Positions 48,825-60,855 of a DNA stretch of 64,000 nucleotides are shown piece after piece (the stretch's first letter is position 1; every line of letters begins with the position of its first letter). This DNA is from Hyalella azteca (lineage: Eukaryota > Arthropoda > Malacostraca > Amphipoda > Hyalellidae). The notes under the pieces are model-generated. The model was given only the letters and a program-made list of their open reading frames with translations. It was not told the origin of the DNA and did not search any database. The position numbers and the translations under genes were made by a program. The DNA is taken from the NCBI RefSeq assembly GCF_000764305.2, contig NW_025944986.1:248001-312000 (forward strand), written 5' to 3'.

Positions 48825-49330
48825 ATCATCTTGATTTCAGATTGAAATGTTAAACAACAAAATTCAAACGTTGAGTCAATGTCGAAATGTAAGCATTACT
48901 CGAGGAGACGTAAAACAACTTAATTTCATCGTTGAATCAACGTCGATTTTTGGCACATTGAATTTCGGTCTATTCTCCAGCGTTGAACCAACGTTATCAC
49001 ACCAACATCGAATGATAAATCAACGGATATGTGAATATTTTAGTCAGCCCATATTTCAAACGTTTCCTAAGCGTTTTTATTTATATTCTAGTTTATGTAA
49101 AAATAACTAAATTAAATTTTTACCTTGGAACCGTGAATATCGAGTGCACATAATTTTAGAACAAATTAATATTGCAAATCTTATATACGGTCTTGCATGA
49201 CATAAATTTATGAGTTTATGTACTTTCTGAATTATTACCTCGAAAAAAGACGATACAATATTCCTAAAATTAATTAAATTACATCATCGTTCTGAAGTTG
49301 ATATTGGAGAACTTTATTACATAACATAGT
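48825..49330. other. CAACGTTG-rich tail and distal flank of block C
   Basis: ACGTTGAATCAACGT-type palindromes near 48930 and 48980, then AT-rich sequence matching the distal flanks of A and B. No gene. Confidence 0.5.
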
Positions 49331-50590
49331 GATCTCGGCGCTGCAGAGTGGGCCTGATGTGGCCTGTCGCCGATTCTTTTCATTTTCGTGCCTTGTTCAC
49401 AGAAGATCTAAACTCGTGTCATTTGACCGGATCTTTTCACGACTGACGAAAGTTTGAAATAGCTGGAACTCGGCTTCCACCGGGTTCGATATGGTGCTAG
49501 GCATTTCAAATCTGAACATATATTTTTCCTAAGCTTTATCTAGTCAGTTCTTGAACGCGTTCATACTTGGAGCGCCAACGATGTTATCGAGGAGGCTGTT
49601 CCACATGTCGGTGATTCGAAGCGAGAAGAAATTTTGTCGCGTGGAGAAGTTGCAGCGCAGTTTTTTTTAGTTTATAGCTGTGGCCCCTGGTGTTGGTTCT
49701 TGTTTCAAATTCTAGTAATCCTTCGGGGACCTTGTATAAACCATGAGTATACTTCTATACTTCAATGAGGTCCCCACGCAGACGTCGATTACTGAGGCTT
49801 GGAAACTTCATAATCTGTAATCTTTCTTCATATGACTTGCTCTTCAAGCCTGGAATTATCCTTGTTGCGCGTCTTTGAACATTCTCTATTGAATTTATGT
49901 CCTTTTCAAATCTCGGCGACCACACAACGTTTCCAAACTCGAGATTCGGGCGCACGACAGCAACAAACAACTGCTTCATCGCTTCTGCATCTAGGAACTC
50001 GTATGAGCGTCTGATTAATCCAAGAAGTTTGTTGGATGTGCTAGCTTGCGTTTCAATATCCTTAGAAAATTTTAGCTCCTTGTCGACATAAACTCCGAGA
50101 ACTTTTTCTACACTAGACTTTTCAATCATTACTCTCTCGTTGCAACCATGTCTTCTCATACTGTAATCTTGCTGTTCATTGTTCTTCCCGAGGTGAAGTA
50201 CTTTACACTTGTCAACATTAAACCGCAGCTGCCACGTATCAGCCCAGTTAACTAAGCTGTCAAGATCATCTTGCAATTGCGCTTTATTTGACGCATCCTC
50301 CACTGAATTATAAACTTTTGTGTCGTCAGCATACATGGAGCACACGCTGGATACTACTTCTGGCAGATCATTTATAAAAGCAACGAAGAAAATAGGCCCC
50401 AGGACGCTTCCTTGTGGCACGCCACTGCGCATCGATGCCCAGTCTGACACGGTTCCGTTAATACTAACACGTTGTCGTCTACCTACTAGAAAATCTCTTA
50501 TCCATTGGAGTACGTTTCCCTCAATTCCCAAACAATTATTTTTACCAATCTCTTCCATTATTGCAAGCCAACTTTTTAACCTGAACATAA
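49331..50590 (-). mobile_element. CR1/Jockey-like LINE, 5'-truncated, RT core intact
   Basis: A 277-codon minus-strand frame (50588-49755) contains MRSGVPQGSVLGPIFFVAF, INDLPEVVSSVCSM and the catalytic YADD, then WQLRFNVDKCKVLHLG, LLGLIRRSYEFLDAEAMK and VQRRATRIIPGLKSKSYEE. A stop follows GDLIEV, after which the C-terminal region is still readable (GLYKVPEGLLEFETRT). The 3' end has AAGAATCGGCGACAGGCC. The 5' half and endonuclease are missing. It is the better-preserved copy of the family also found at 33.4, 24.9 and 51.8 kb. Confidence 0.9.
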
Positions 50591-51545
50591 GTTGATGAAG
50601 AATGCTCTCGATAAGCGTTATAAAAAATCTGAAACAATTAATTTATTTTCCAGATGCAATGCTAATATTGATGAATATCTACTTACTGTAGAGACGTCAA
50701 CAAAAATTTGCAAGCGAATATTTTAATAACACTGATCGGTACCTTATCCAAGTGACATACATCCTCGGAAGAAAAATTTGTTAATTTTGTATGATATTGC
50801 TAATTAAAAGAACCAAAATATTGTTGATTTTTACACCTTGGAAGACACAATAACTGAAGTTCAATTTACAGATCCAAGAACTATCACATATTACCTTATA
50901 ACCCATTATAACGAATTTAAATCTATTAATTCTATTCGGGTTACCTTTCATCGATATGAAGAATATTCATTGTAACATTGCTTGCGATATGCTCATTAAA
51001 GAATTGTGAGAGTTTAGATTTTAAGGAATTGCGTAATGAAACGTATAAAGTACCTTATAGCACCTTATAGCATTGTGTTGCTTAATAAAGACAAACACCC
51101 CGTTTTGTAAAGTATTTCATAAATTAAAATCAATCCCATTTCCCAAAAAAACTATCTTCCACCCTGACACTCGCTCTAAGTTAAGTACGGGGTTTTTAGT
51201 AACAGCGATGATTAAAAAAGTGCATGGTCAGCAGGGTGTAAACGATCCGGTTTTGATCAGGGGTAAATGGTCTTTAATCCATTGCTATTTTTGCAGACTG
51301 TGCCCATAGACTCGTCCTTATACTACTAAGCTTTACCTACTTTTACTTATTTGAGGCTTACATTGAGGCGCGAGGGTAGGTTGTGTTTTGCTTTAGTGAA
51401 CGGACCATATAATTTTTAATATTGCTATATGCAAACGAATAGTATAAGTTCCAGGGGTGGGTTCTTAATGGGGTTTTCTGCTTTGAGATCCAGCACGTAT
51501 TCTCATTCCCAGCTCTATCTCTCACTGTCACATTTCAATGTCCAT
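50591..51545. other. Intergenic, nothing recognised
   Basis: AT-rich; short open frames only. Confidence 0.4.
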
Positions 51546-51548
51546 GAC

Positions 51549-51752
51549 TTAGTGTGGTATGGCGGCGTCAGCATTAAGTAGGTCGTCAGACCTGTCGCCG
51601 ATTCTGGACATCGCAGAACATGTACAGCTTGTTGAAGTCTCTTAATAACCCAGCTTCCTCTGTGATATGACCAGAACTGTTGTAGGAAACTAGGATCGAA
51701 CTCATAGCTCGATCGTTGCTCCCATTTTGATGCTCATGGAACTGTTACCATT
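51549..51752 (-). mobile_element. tRNA-derived SINE, second copy (diverged)
   Basis: Aligns by eye to the SINE at 13433-13692 (CCTGTCGCCGATTCT, GCAGAACATGTACAGCTTGT, CTAGGATCGAACTCA), but the A-box end has decayed. Confidence 0.65.
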
Positions 51753-51985
51753 ATAATAGAATAGAAGTGTCGGCACTGAAGAAATAGGCCCATGGCCTGT
51801 TGCCGATTCTTGAATTTTTCGTGACTTGATTCACAAGGGATCCGGCCTTTGGAACCCGATCTTTCCATAACTGACGATTGATTGAGATACTGTAGCTGCT
51901 GGACTTATTGCCTGGTCCGTAATTTGCTAGGCATTTTAAGACTGAAGATGTCCTGCATAGCTTCGTCTAGTCTGTTATTGGACCA
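51753..51985 (-). mobile_element. LINE 3' fragment
   Basis: Shares GGCCTGTTGCCGATTCTTGA, GATCCGGCC and TCGTCTAGTCTGTTATTGGA with the 3' end of the LINE at 49.3 kb; diverged and non-coding. Confidence 0.6.
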
Positions 51986-52555
51986 CATTGTAATATAGTA
52001 TGCTACCATTCAGCTATACTAATTAAAAGTAATCCGTGCTGCAAATATACTTTCTTAAGTCATTAATGGTTATTTAATATCCTATTTCGCCTTCCTAAGT
52101 ATTCCTTTAATAGCCCATTGGGGCACTTATACCACTCGCATCCGCACTTCTGGTGGGCGCGACCATATATAGGGATCAATCTGTACATATAGGAGGTGAT
52201 GCTACTGGTAACCACGATTTCTGGGTACAGTTCATCATAAACATTACAATCCTCTAATCTATTAGTGCTTCTACCTACATAATGTAGGTTGACATAATTC
52301 AAATCTCACCTTAGCACATTTTACAATTTGCTATCTAAATAACCCAGGACAAATATCTTTATATATAAGCTTTTTTCTGTGAAATATTTTGCATTGATGA
52401 TATTCGCATAGCTTTTCTCAGGAAAATGACTACATTATTGCAGAAACACCATCAAATTTAATAAATGAATAAAAAAATCCCGTGCACGAGAAGAGAGTTC
52501 GAGTTCAGTCAGTCATGTTCCGAGTCAGTGGATTCTCCTCCGTTGGGTGAGCGGA
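51986..52555 (-). other. Truncated 3' flank of block D
   Basis: In minus orientation it matches the flanks after A-C (for example TAGGAGGTGATGCTACTGGTA near 52190), but it ends at the LINE fragment. No 51-bp units were kept. Confidence 0.5.
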
Positions 52556-54834
52556 TTAGGGCACGGCAGCACCGAGGCACACGAAGAGCCGGATTACCTG
52601 CCACGCAAAATATAAATCATAAGCTTATATAGTCATGCACGTTTTAAGCAGGCTATATTTTCATGAATCATGCTTTATTGCACTATACTTGAAATATCTC
52701 TTTTAATACAGCAGTGTTTTCTACACACTTCGTATTTTTTATATTTTAAACATCTTGTAGAACCTTAATAACTAATGATGTGTTGCGCGAGTCTGATAAC
52801 CGAATAAACACATATTTTTATGACGCACGTTCAAATATTGCATGGTGGAGGTTTTGCAGTTCGAGTAAGCCTTTGCGAAGTTGGGGTCAGCGCTGCATTT
52901 GTTGTTCAACGTGATCGTCTGGAAAGCCTCGTCGTCAAATGTGTAGTCGGGTTTCAGCTGTTGAATAAAGAAGGGTATGGAAATAGTCCAATAAAAAGAA
53001 AGTAAGAAGCAGATACGTTTTTTGGTTGTTGTTACTTCTTGCTGCAAAAAATATGTTTAATATGGAGGTATTCCAGAAATGCTAGGAAGGATGACATATT
53101 TTGCGGGATGAAATGTGAGAAATTTAGAATTGTGGAGTCCCTAGATCAGGAGATTTTGAAACACGAATATTCTTCATTCAAAAAAGAAAATTTATTTTGT
53201 CAAGAGTTATGCTCCACAAAATATGCTACATGTATAATACCCCATTAAAGTTCATTTATAATGATTATGAAAACACTAACTATTTTAATTCAGTGGTCAA
53301 AATGAGGGATTGAGATCACAACATATATATTCAGATTGCCTCCAGAACTATCGTATAGGTAAAATCGTTCACATCCATACAAATACTCAAATAATGCGTT
53401 AGTATACTGAAATACTCACGAGCTTGGCGGCTTGCAACGAACATTTAGAAAAATCGAACACAATTGGATCACATGTTGCTGCATCGTATCCAGTCAAACT
53501 TGTAAAGGTGGCACATTTTAAATCTGTTGGGGAGAAACTTTAGTCAATGGCTTTGGTATTCAAATTTATAGTGGAAATGTCTCAGGCGGAATCTCACCTA
53601 CGATATTGCAAGGCAAAACTGATTGACCACATCAACGTTAATTTAAAAATTTAGGACAATAAATCTAATCTAGAGTTCGGCTGATTCCAATCGATTCGTC
53701 ATTTGAAACTACTATATAATCATATAGGCTCGTTCAAGATGCTTAAAACGTTAAGAAAATTAGCTTAATGGGAATATTATATGTTTTTGATATCTGTTAA
53801 CAAAAGATCGATAAATAATAATAATGTAGATTTCGATTTGTCCTCAACCAACTCCTACGCAGCTGAGGAGGTTTGCCTCATATTTTAGATAAAAATATTA
53901 GTAATGTTATGTTAGCAGCAAACTGGAACAATTATGTTATCAGCAAACTGGAACAAAGTGATGCAAAATAACTCTCTCTATATCACTGTTAGAAAAAACG
54001 GTGAAAAAACGGTCCCACTGGCTTTCTATTGGCCGGTCGTCCCGTGAAAATAAACTGATTCGCCGTTTTTCTCAGATGCTTTACGGATGTCTAGTGTTAA
54101 ATTAGAATAAAAACGGCGACAAGATGTTTCTTTTCACGTGCCGACCGGCCGCTGAAACGCCAGTAATACCGTTAACGGTAATTTTTCTAACAGTGTACGT
54201 ACTCACTTGAAAGATATTTGTCCACATCCGTTCGGTACCGCTCATAGCAAGTGTGGGAATTACTGCCGATGCTCTCGTATCCTTCTGAGAACGCCAGTTT
54301 ACAAGGGGATGCACCTCTGTAAAAATTACACAATAATCAGTAAAGTGTTAAAAATCAGCAAGTGATTTCATTAAAATGCAGCAAACGTTAGAAACATTTC
54401 ATAAAAATATAACGATATGATGTATCAAAATATCGCCCTGAACACAGCTCTTCACTACCGAATTTTCTAGTTTGGCCATTAGAAAATTAACGTATACACT
54501 GTTGACGTTGCCATGATTAAGGTTCAGTCACTCAGGAATTACGAAGTAATGAAGTTATGTAGATTAAATAGTGTTCGCGAATCATTAATTTACGCTATAG
54601 TGAAAATGAAAAACCGTAATTTATTACTCCTGACACATGCATGGGTCATCCTGCAGTAAAATCGTTCATTTCAATAAAATCAAACAGAATAAAAATCACG
54701 TCATACATGATAAATAAGAATTAAGCTCTCGAATCTTGCCAATATCAAATCGTCGATCTTGTTTGAAATGAAAGCACTTACGCCGCGGACGAGGCAGCGG
54801 CGGCGGCGATCAGAAGCATCAGAGCTCGCGTCAT
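52556..54834 (-). CDS. Secreted eight-cysteine protein, paralog D (five exons, 145 aa)
   Basis: Inverted copy. Exons 54834-54782, 54316-54207, 53523-53420, 52957-52829 and 52597-52556, all GT-AG (exon 4 donor GTGCGT), total 438 nt, open. Signal peptide MTRALMLLIAAAAASSA is identical to C. Eight Cys are conserved with spacing 17 in the first loop (KLAFSEGYESIGSNSHT). Other words kept: SLTGYDAATCDP, FDFSKCSLQAAKL, FAKAYSNCK and VIRLFVCLGAAVP. It points toward gene C, with LINE and SINE insertions between them. TATA, leader and a five-unit array are present. Function is not recognised. Confidence 0.87.
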
Positions 54835-55016
54835 CTTTTCTCTGTGGTCGTGGCAGCGGTGCGATGGCAGGTCGTGGCAGCGGTGCGATGGCAGGTCGTG
54901 GCAGCGGTGCGATGGCAGGTCAGAGCAGCAGTGCGATGGCAGGTCGTGGCAGCGGTGCGATGGCAGGGCGTGCGTAGGCAGGCAAGTACGGCTTGATCCT
55001 GATGCATTGTGGGCAT
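54831..55016 (-). other. Upstream ORF of gene D, stop overlapping the start codon
   Basis: 61 codons starting MPTMHQDQAVLACLRT with CHRTAATT-type repeats, ending at the TGA inside ATGA of the gene D start, as in B. Confidence 0.35.
54840..54970 (-). repeat. 24-bp GC-rich array before gene D, 5 copies
   Basis: Five units on the minus strand, one with the CTGCTGCTCTG variant; ends 10 nt before the ATG. Confidence 0.9.
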
Positions 55017-55134
55017 GTGGTGGCCATGTTATAGGCTTTGGATATGTTGGAACAGGTGTTAAGAAATGCACTCAGAGGCTGTTATTAATGATGGATTGTG
55101 CACACATGCGAGCAGAATCATCAATTTTGTTGCC

Positions 55135-55142
55135 TATAAATA
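55135..55142 (-). promoter_or_regulatory. Candidate TATA box of gene D
   Basis: TATTTATA on the minus strand in TTTGTATATTTATAGG, 308 bp before the ATG. Confidence 0.5.
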
Positions 55143-55149
55143 TACAAAG

Positions 55150-55795
55150 TTTAATTCTAGAGAACTGAATGCTGGCTATTCATAAGATTTTAGAAACTTG
55201 TATTCCAGAATATGATTTAATGTTTTATGATGATTTATTCTCTTTAAGCAAAATAAGTATTAAAAGTAATTTTTTAGTTAGAAAAACGCAATATTGCGAT
55301 AAATCTAATATTCGGCAAATTATAGCATTTATAGAAAAATATTTATTATCCTATAGAGTCCCCACGACTATTAATTATAAACATCTTGTAATCAATTATT
55401 TGTCAATTTTTTTGCCTGGCCAAATTGCATTCAGATGACATTAAATTCGCCAATATAGGCGATTGATATCTACTGTAACAAAAATAATTGGAATGAATTA
55501 ATTTCTTTACTCTTATAAAATTAATTTTTAGGTTAAATTACAGTTCCGGTGCTCCATGCTTACAAATTTTTTCTTTGTACAAGTTACAAAATATTTAATA
55601 CCACCATTAAGTTATGCATCAGTAAAAAGTTTTGAAGTGGTTTATAATGAAGGTTCATAGAGACAAGTAATTTAACCTTTGTCATTCAGAATTAAACAGA
55701 AGCTGCGATGACACGGTAAATTAATAACTCTTCTACTGAAGTTAATCACAAAATCAACTGCATTTTATTAAAATTTGTCCACGCTCACTTGTTAG
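55150..55795 (-). other. Upstream flank of block D
   Basis: Matches the upstream flanks of A-C in minus orientation (AGCACCGGAACTGTAATTTA near 55545). The 89-codon plus frame here is chance. Confidence 0.45.
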
Positions 55796-55814
55796 TAGTC
55801 AACATGGATGTCGT

Positions 55815-56012
55815 CAGCCAATAATATAATAATAATTGCCAATATAATAATATTAATAATATAATATAATAATATAATAATAATATATAATAGCCAATAT
55901 AATAAGTCAGCCAATAAATAATAATAATAGCCAATATAATAATATTAATAATATAATATAATAATAATAATATATAATAGCCAATATAATAAGTCAACCA
56001 ATAAATAATAAT
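55815..56012. repeat. AT-rich (AATAAT-type) repeat with an internal duplication
   Basis: Low-complexity AATATAATAATA. A segment running from GCCAATATAATAATATTAA to AAGTCAGCCAATAAATA is repeated. Confidence 0.8.
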
Positions 56013-58485
56013 AATTCTATGCGTGCGTGTCGGTCGACAATGGCTCGTTAAAGCACTTGAAAATTTTTAGAGCTCCCGCGTATGAGTTGAGTAGATTACT
56101 TTTCTTACATCATCTGATGCAAGAATAATAATATTTATCCAAATCATTTGTCTGACAATATCTAAAAAAACATTTGACTAAATTAATTTAACATGAAAAT
56201 AATATGTATCGAATATTGTACCGTCATAAAATATAACAAAGATTTTTAGCTATCCACAGAAGTTCATCCATAATTATAACCCAATACTTCATACTAACTT
56301 AGAGTATAGGACTTAGATGAAGTGTTTTTTTAATTTTTTGGAGTTCGTTCGGTTACACTATAGTGCAAACAAGTTGTGGAAGTGCATAGAAATAATGTGT
56401 GCGAAATTTTAGATCTCTATTTTATTTCATTCATGATTCGAGGGTCTTTTGAAAAATTTAAAAATTATAAAAAATAACATGAATTTGAAAATTAACAAAA
56501 AATCAGGAAGGACTTCCAGGTGTCACAATGGAAAAGTCATCATAAAAACTTATTTAGAATATATGTTTCAAAACTCTATTTTGTAATCTTCATTATTGGA
56601 GCATTACAAGAAATTTTCATAAATGCATATGAAAACGTGTGAAAATTTCTTAAAAAATCAATTTAGTATATATAGAGGTCGCATTTTGCAAAAAAATCAT
56701 CATGATATCGCCTACATATAATATATATTCCAAGATTCTAAGCTCAATTATATTATTTACATATTAGAGGATCATGAGAGAAAATTTAATAAAATGAGGG
56801 TAAAACAAATACATGACAACGTTCTCTATTATAAATTTTGGTTACACTAGGGCTGCGATGGGTAAAAATAATTATTAAAACAATCCTAGGATATATGTTT
56901 CAACTTATACCTGTCTATTTTATCGTCCTGATGGTACGAGGGCATTTTATGCCCTCAAGGGCCATCTAGGCCTCATCAAATGACTAGGTCTAATACTTGT
57001 TAAATTGTTTTTTGCTTATTAATTGTTTAGCCATAATGATAAGGCATCAGCACTAAGTATATCCAACCTAACTTTCGAACTATTTCTAACCAAAATATTG
57101 AATAACAAACTAATTTATCAATAGTATACCACCTTTCAATGTATTAATTGGTACCTTCGAAACATATCGACAGAGAAATTTTGTGAAAAATTAAGTCATC
57201 ATAAGATCCAAGTTGTTGAAAATTTCGTTTGCCCCATTCGTAACTGACGGGACTTCTCGTTCTCGAACCAATAGGTACGAATAGCATTGTCGACTAGAAA
57301 TGTATCCGTGACGAATGGGTTATCCGCAAGGGAAATAAAAGTTGCGGTCTAGTAATGAGCAGTCGTAGAAATTATCTTAATTCAATTGCATATGCCGTAC
57401 ATGGCAAAGGGATTTAAAGTTCGAACTATTTATGACGATGTATTTATTTGATACCGAACACCCATGATAATTCGCCATAGAATAAATTATATTATTGTGA
57501 ACTTTCTGTGCTGTTACGACCAATCTCCTCAAAACTAGCATTATCGTTCTGGATCAATGGGCGTTATTTATTATTTTAAACAGTCATTCGGAAAATAGTA
57601 ATTCGCATAACCCATGTTGTTAAAGAGAAGTTTCTACAGATCGACTATGCTGTTTTGCGATCCATTTAAAAATCATTTTCCTCATTCATTATTTCTGATT
57701 TAACTCAACCTCGTGGAGGCTGATGTACAGGGAATTAAAGAATCGTTACCTCCGTTGCGTGTCCGAGATAGCGATTAAAATTTAAGATGTCCTGGAATAC
57801 TGACCTAAACGTTTATTATTTTTGGAAGCCTTTTCAAGAGGTAATAATGATTGAATATTTGAGAGGATATTTTTATATTAAGTTCCTGTTAACATCTAGC
57901 TTTCGATTCTTGGAATATTGTTTTCCACTAACGAATGCATTTTAATAGCGTCGTCTCTTAAATTTCAACGTCCGACGGAAGCCTCACTGTCCCAATTGCA
58001 GCCGAAGTTCAACATAGCCAGTGAACATTCGGCGTCGAATGGTGCCGTGTCTCCATTTAAATTTCAAGCACCATATTTGGGCCGCACTTGTACAGAATAG
58101 ATTAAATCAGACATTTTACGCCCATAAAACATTGACAACTATTACGCTGATTAGTTATCGAATACAGTTGCTAACTCAACATTTTGAACTAGAGCTCGAA
58201 TATGACTTGTCGATGAGTTTCAAATGATCATTACTTATGTTACAATTTTAGGAGAATTGGTCATTTATAGAGTGGCCCTCTGGCTATAATACTGATAATG
58301 CACTAAATTCAGCACTCTAGAAATAGAAAAATTTATAATAGTGGTGTTTTGAAGGAATTTTCTATTGAAAGTTTGAGAAAATTGTGCACACAACATTTGT
58401 TTGCACTTCCACAATTGTTTCGGTGTTTTTTTTTCATTTATTATTATTGTATACCGTAACCGAACTACGAAAAATAAAAATAAAA
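56013..58485. other. Upstream flank of block D interrupted by about 2.3 kb of unrecognised sequence
   Basis: 56030-56180 still matches the block (TCGGTCGACAATGGCTCGTT). From about 56200 to 58480 the sequence is AT-rich and has no counterpart in A-C. I see no protein match, terminal repeat or tandem structure, so it is either a large insertion or unrelated DNA joined by rearrangement. Confidence 0.4.
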
Positions 58486-58614
58486 AAATGCTCCGCCCTA
58501 CCACGATTGCCTCGGCCGATGCGTCTGTAAGTACGAAAATACGACGTACAATGAATTTAAGGATCTTATTTATTTTTTCTATTGCAAAATTGATTATTGA
58601 ATGGAACTAAAAGA

Positions 58615-59350
58615 CATGTGCTCATGCAGCTGCGTCTCTGCAGAGCGACGTTCATTTTTCGAGCCTCAGGCGTGTTGGTACAAGTGCCGAAATCTAACTA
58701 ATGATAGCAGTCGATCAATCTTGAGGTCTGATAAATGACTTTAACGATGTCGAGATTTGATAAGATCATTTGAAGAGGGATCATAATGAATAGATGCGCT
58801 GTTTCGCAATGAGGTTTGTTTAAAAATACCATTACATGATGGTAGCTGGTTGCAATTGAATTTGGTTTCGTTAAGAACGAGAGAAAATATGCGTTAAGAT
58901 TTTATATAACGGATGGCTCAGCCGAAGCGTCTGCGGGGCGAAAATACGACGCACAATTAATTATAGTTTTTTCTAAGTTGTATAATTGCTCATATGGATG
59001 GAGCAAAAGGACTGATGTGCTCAGCTCGGTTACTGTAAAGCGACATTCATTTTACGAGCCGCAGGCGTGTTAGTACAAGTGCAGAAAGGTAACAAATGAC
59101 AGTAGTCAATTAATCTTGAGGACTGATAAATGACTTTAATGATGTCGGGCTTTGATAAGATCATTTGAAGAGTAATCATTAAGGAGAGATGCTTTGTTTC
59201 GCAATGACGTTTGTTAAAAAAACATTACAAGATGGTAGCTGGTTTCAGGTGAGGTTGGTTTTGTAAGGGTTTGAGAAAAAGGTCGTTATTTCATTAAAAA
59301 CTGCATCGTTAATAACTCGAAATAATCATATGAAAGTTATGTTGGGGGTA
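58615..59350 (-). repeat. Satellite block upstream of D, minus orientation (first of two)
   Basis: Two inverted copies of the 170-200-bp satellite (near 58640 and 59045) with their flanks. The whole stretch is repeated directly at 60140-60855. Confidence 0.8.
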
Positions 59351-59354
59351 ATTT

Positions 59355-59558
59355 AGCAATGCCCGAAAGTCAGATTCGATCCTCGGCCTGGTGGTGCACA
59401 GCAGGTTCTATGCAAGGCCGGAGGAAGACAAAGCCGAGTGGTTCACGGCTGATTGGTGGATGTCCGGAGAGATCCAAGGCGTTCGATTCAGGGCTTATTG
59501 GTGCACAGAATTGGTGGTGCACGGCTGCGCTCCAATTCAAAAAGACGTTTAGGAAGGA
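59355..59558. other. GC-rich insert of unknown origin
   Basis: About 200 bp far richer in GC than its surroundings, with a repeated GGTGGTGCACRGC word (near 59390 and 59513). It sits exactly between oppositely oriented satellite blocks. Not recognised. Confidence 0.4.
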
Positions 59559-60125
59559 ACATATCTGAGCACTCACAACCTTCAAAGTATCTGTCACACC
59601 ACCTTCATTTCCAAAATATATGTAGATTTATAATAATTTTCGTATACTGAAGTCGTTCGCGATGCTGATTTTAATGAAGTAACGTCGTATTTTCTCCGAA
59701 TCTTCACAAAACCAACTTCATCCGAAACCAGCTACCACCCTGCGATTTTCTTCAAACAAGTGTAATCGCAAAACAGAGCATCTCTCCTTATTGATTACTC
59801 TTCAAATGACCATATCAGATGCCGACACCATTAACATCATTTATATTACCACAAGATTGATCGACTGCTGTCCTTTTGTTAGCTTGCAGCACTTGGACCA
59901 ACACGCCGGAGGCTCGTAAAATGAACATCGATCTTCGACCACGCAGCTAAGCATGTCAGTCCTTTTGTTCATTTATAATTCTATAATAGAAAATGTAAAG
60001 AAGATAATGGGATTCAATGTACATATCATTCACATCATTTATCTTACCACAAGATTGATCGACTGCTGTCCTTTTGTTGGCTTGCAGCACTTGGACCAAC
60101 ACGCCGGAGGCTCGTAAAATGAACA
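59559..60125 (+). repeat. Satellite block, plus orientation
   Basis: 28-bp minisatellite remnant, then two satellite copies (near 59850 and 60050). A close direct copy lies at 62592-63160. Confidence 0.8.
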
Positions 60126-60855
60126 TCGATCTTCGACGCCGCAGAGCGACGTTCATTTTACGAGCCTCCGGCGTGTTGGTACAAGTGCAGAAAGCTAACT
60201 AATGACAGCAGTCGATCAATCTTGAGGTCTGATAAATGACTTTAATGATGTCGAGATTTGATAAGATCATTCAAAGAGGGACCATAATGAATAGATTCGT
60301 TGCTTCGCAATGAGGTTTGTTTAAAAATATTATTACAAGATGGTAGCTGGTTGCAATTGAATTTGATTTCTTTAAGAACTAGAGAAAATATGCGTTAGGC
60401 TATTATATGACGGATGGCTCAGCCGAAGCGTCTGCGGGGGCGAAAATAAGACGTACAATTAATTATAGAGTTTTTATTTTTTACATTGTAGAATTGCTCA
60501 AATGAATGGAGCAAAAGGACTGACGTGCTCAGCTCGGCTCCTGTAAAGCGCCGTTCATTTTACGAGCCTCAGGCGTGTTAGTACAAGTGCAGGAAGCTAA
60601 CTAATGATAGCAGTCGATCAATCTTGAGGACTGATAAATGACTTTAATGATATCGGGATTTGATAAGATCGTTTGAAAAGTAATCATTAAGGAGAGATGC
60701 TTTCTTTCGCAATGACGTTTGTTAAAAAAAACATTACAAGATGGTAGCTGGTCTCAGGTGAGGTTGGTTTTGCAAGGGGCTTGAGAAAAAAGGTCGTTAT
60801 TTCATTAAAAACTGCATCGTTAATAACTCGATAAAATCATATGAAAGTTATGTTG
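60126..60855 (-). repeat. Satellite block, minus orientation (second copy)
   Basis: Direct repeat of 58635-59350 down to the shared words ACGGATGGCTCAGCCGAAGC and CATATGAAAGTTATGTTG. It meets the plus-oriented block head to head, so 60084-60182 is a near-perfect palindrome. Confidence 0.8.

Noticed and set aside
48017..48853. 278-codon plus and 222-codon minus frames over the 51-bp array
   Set aside because: Both are open only because the unit length is a multiple of three. No signal, splice context or conservation with blocks A and B, which have 1-2 units.
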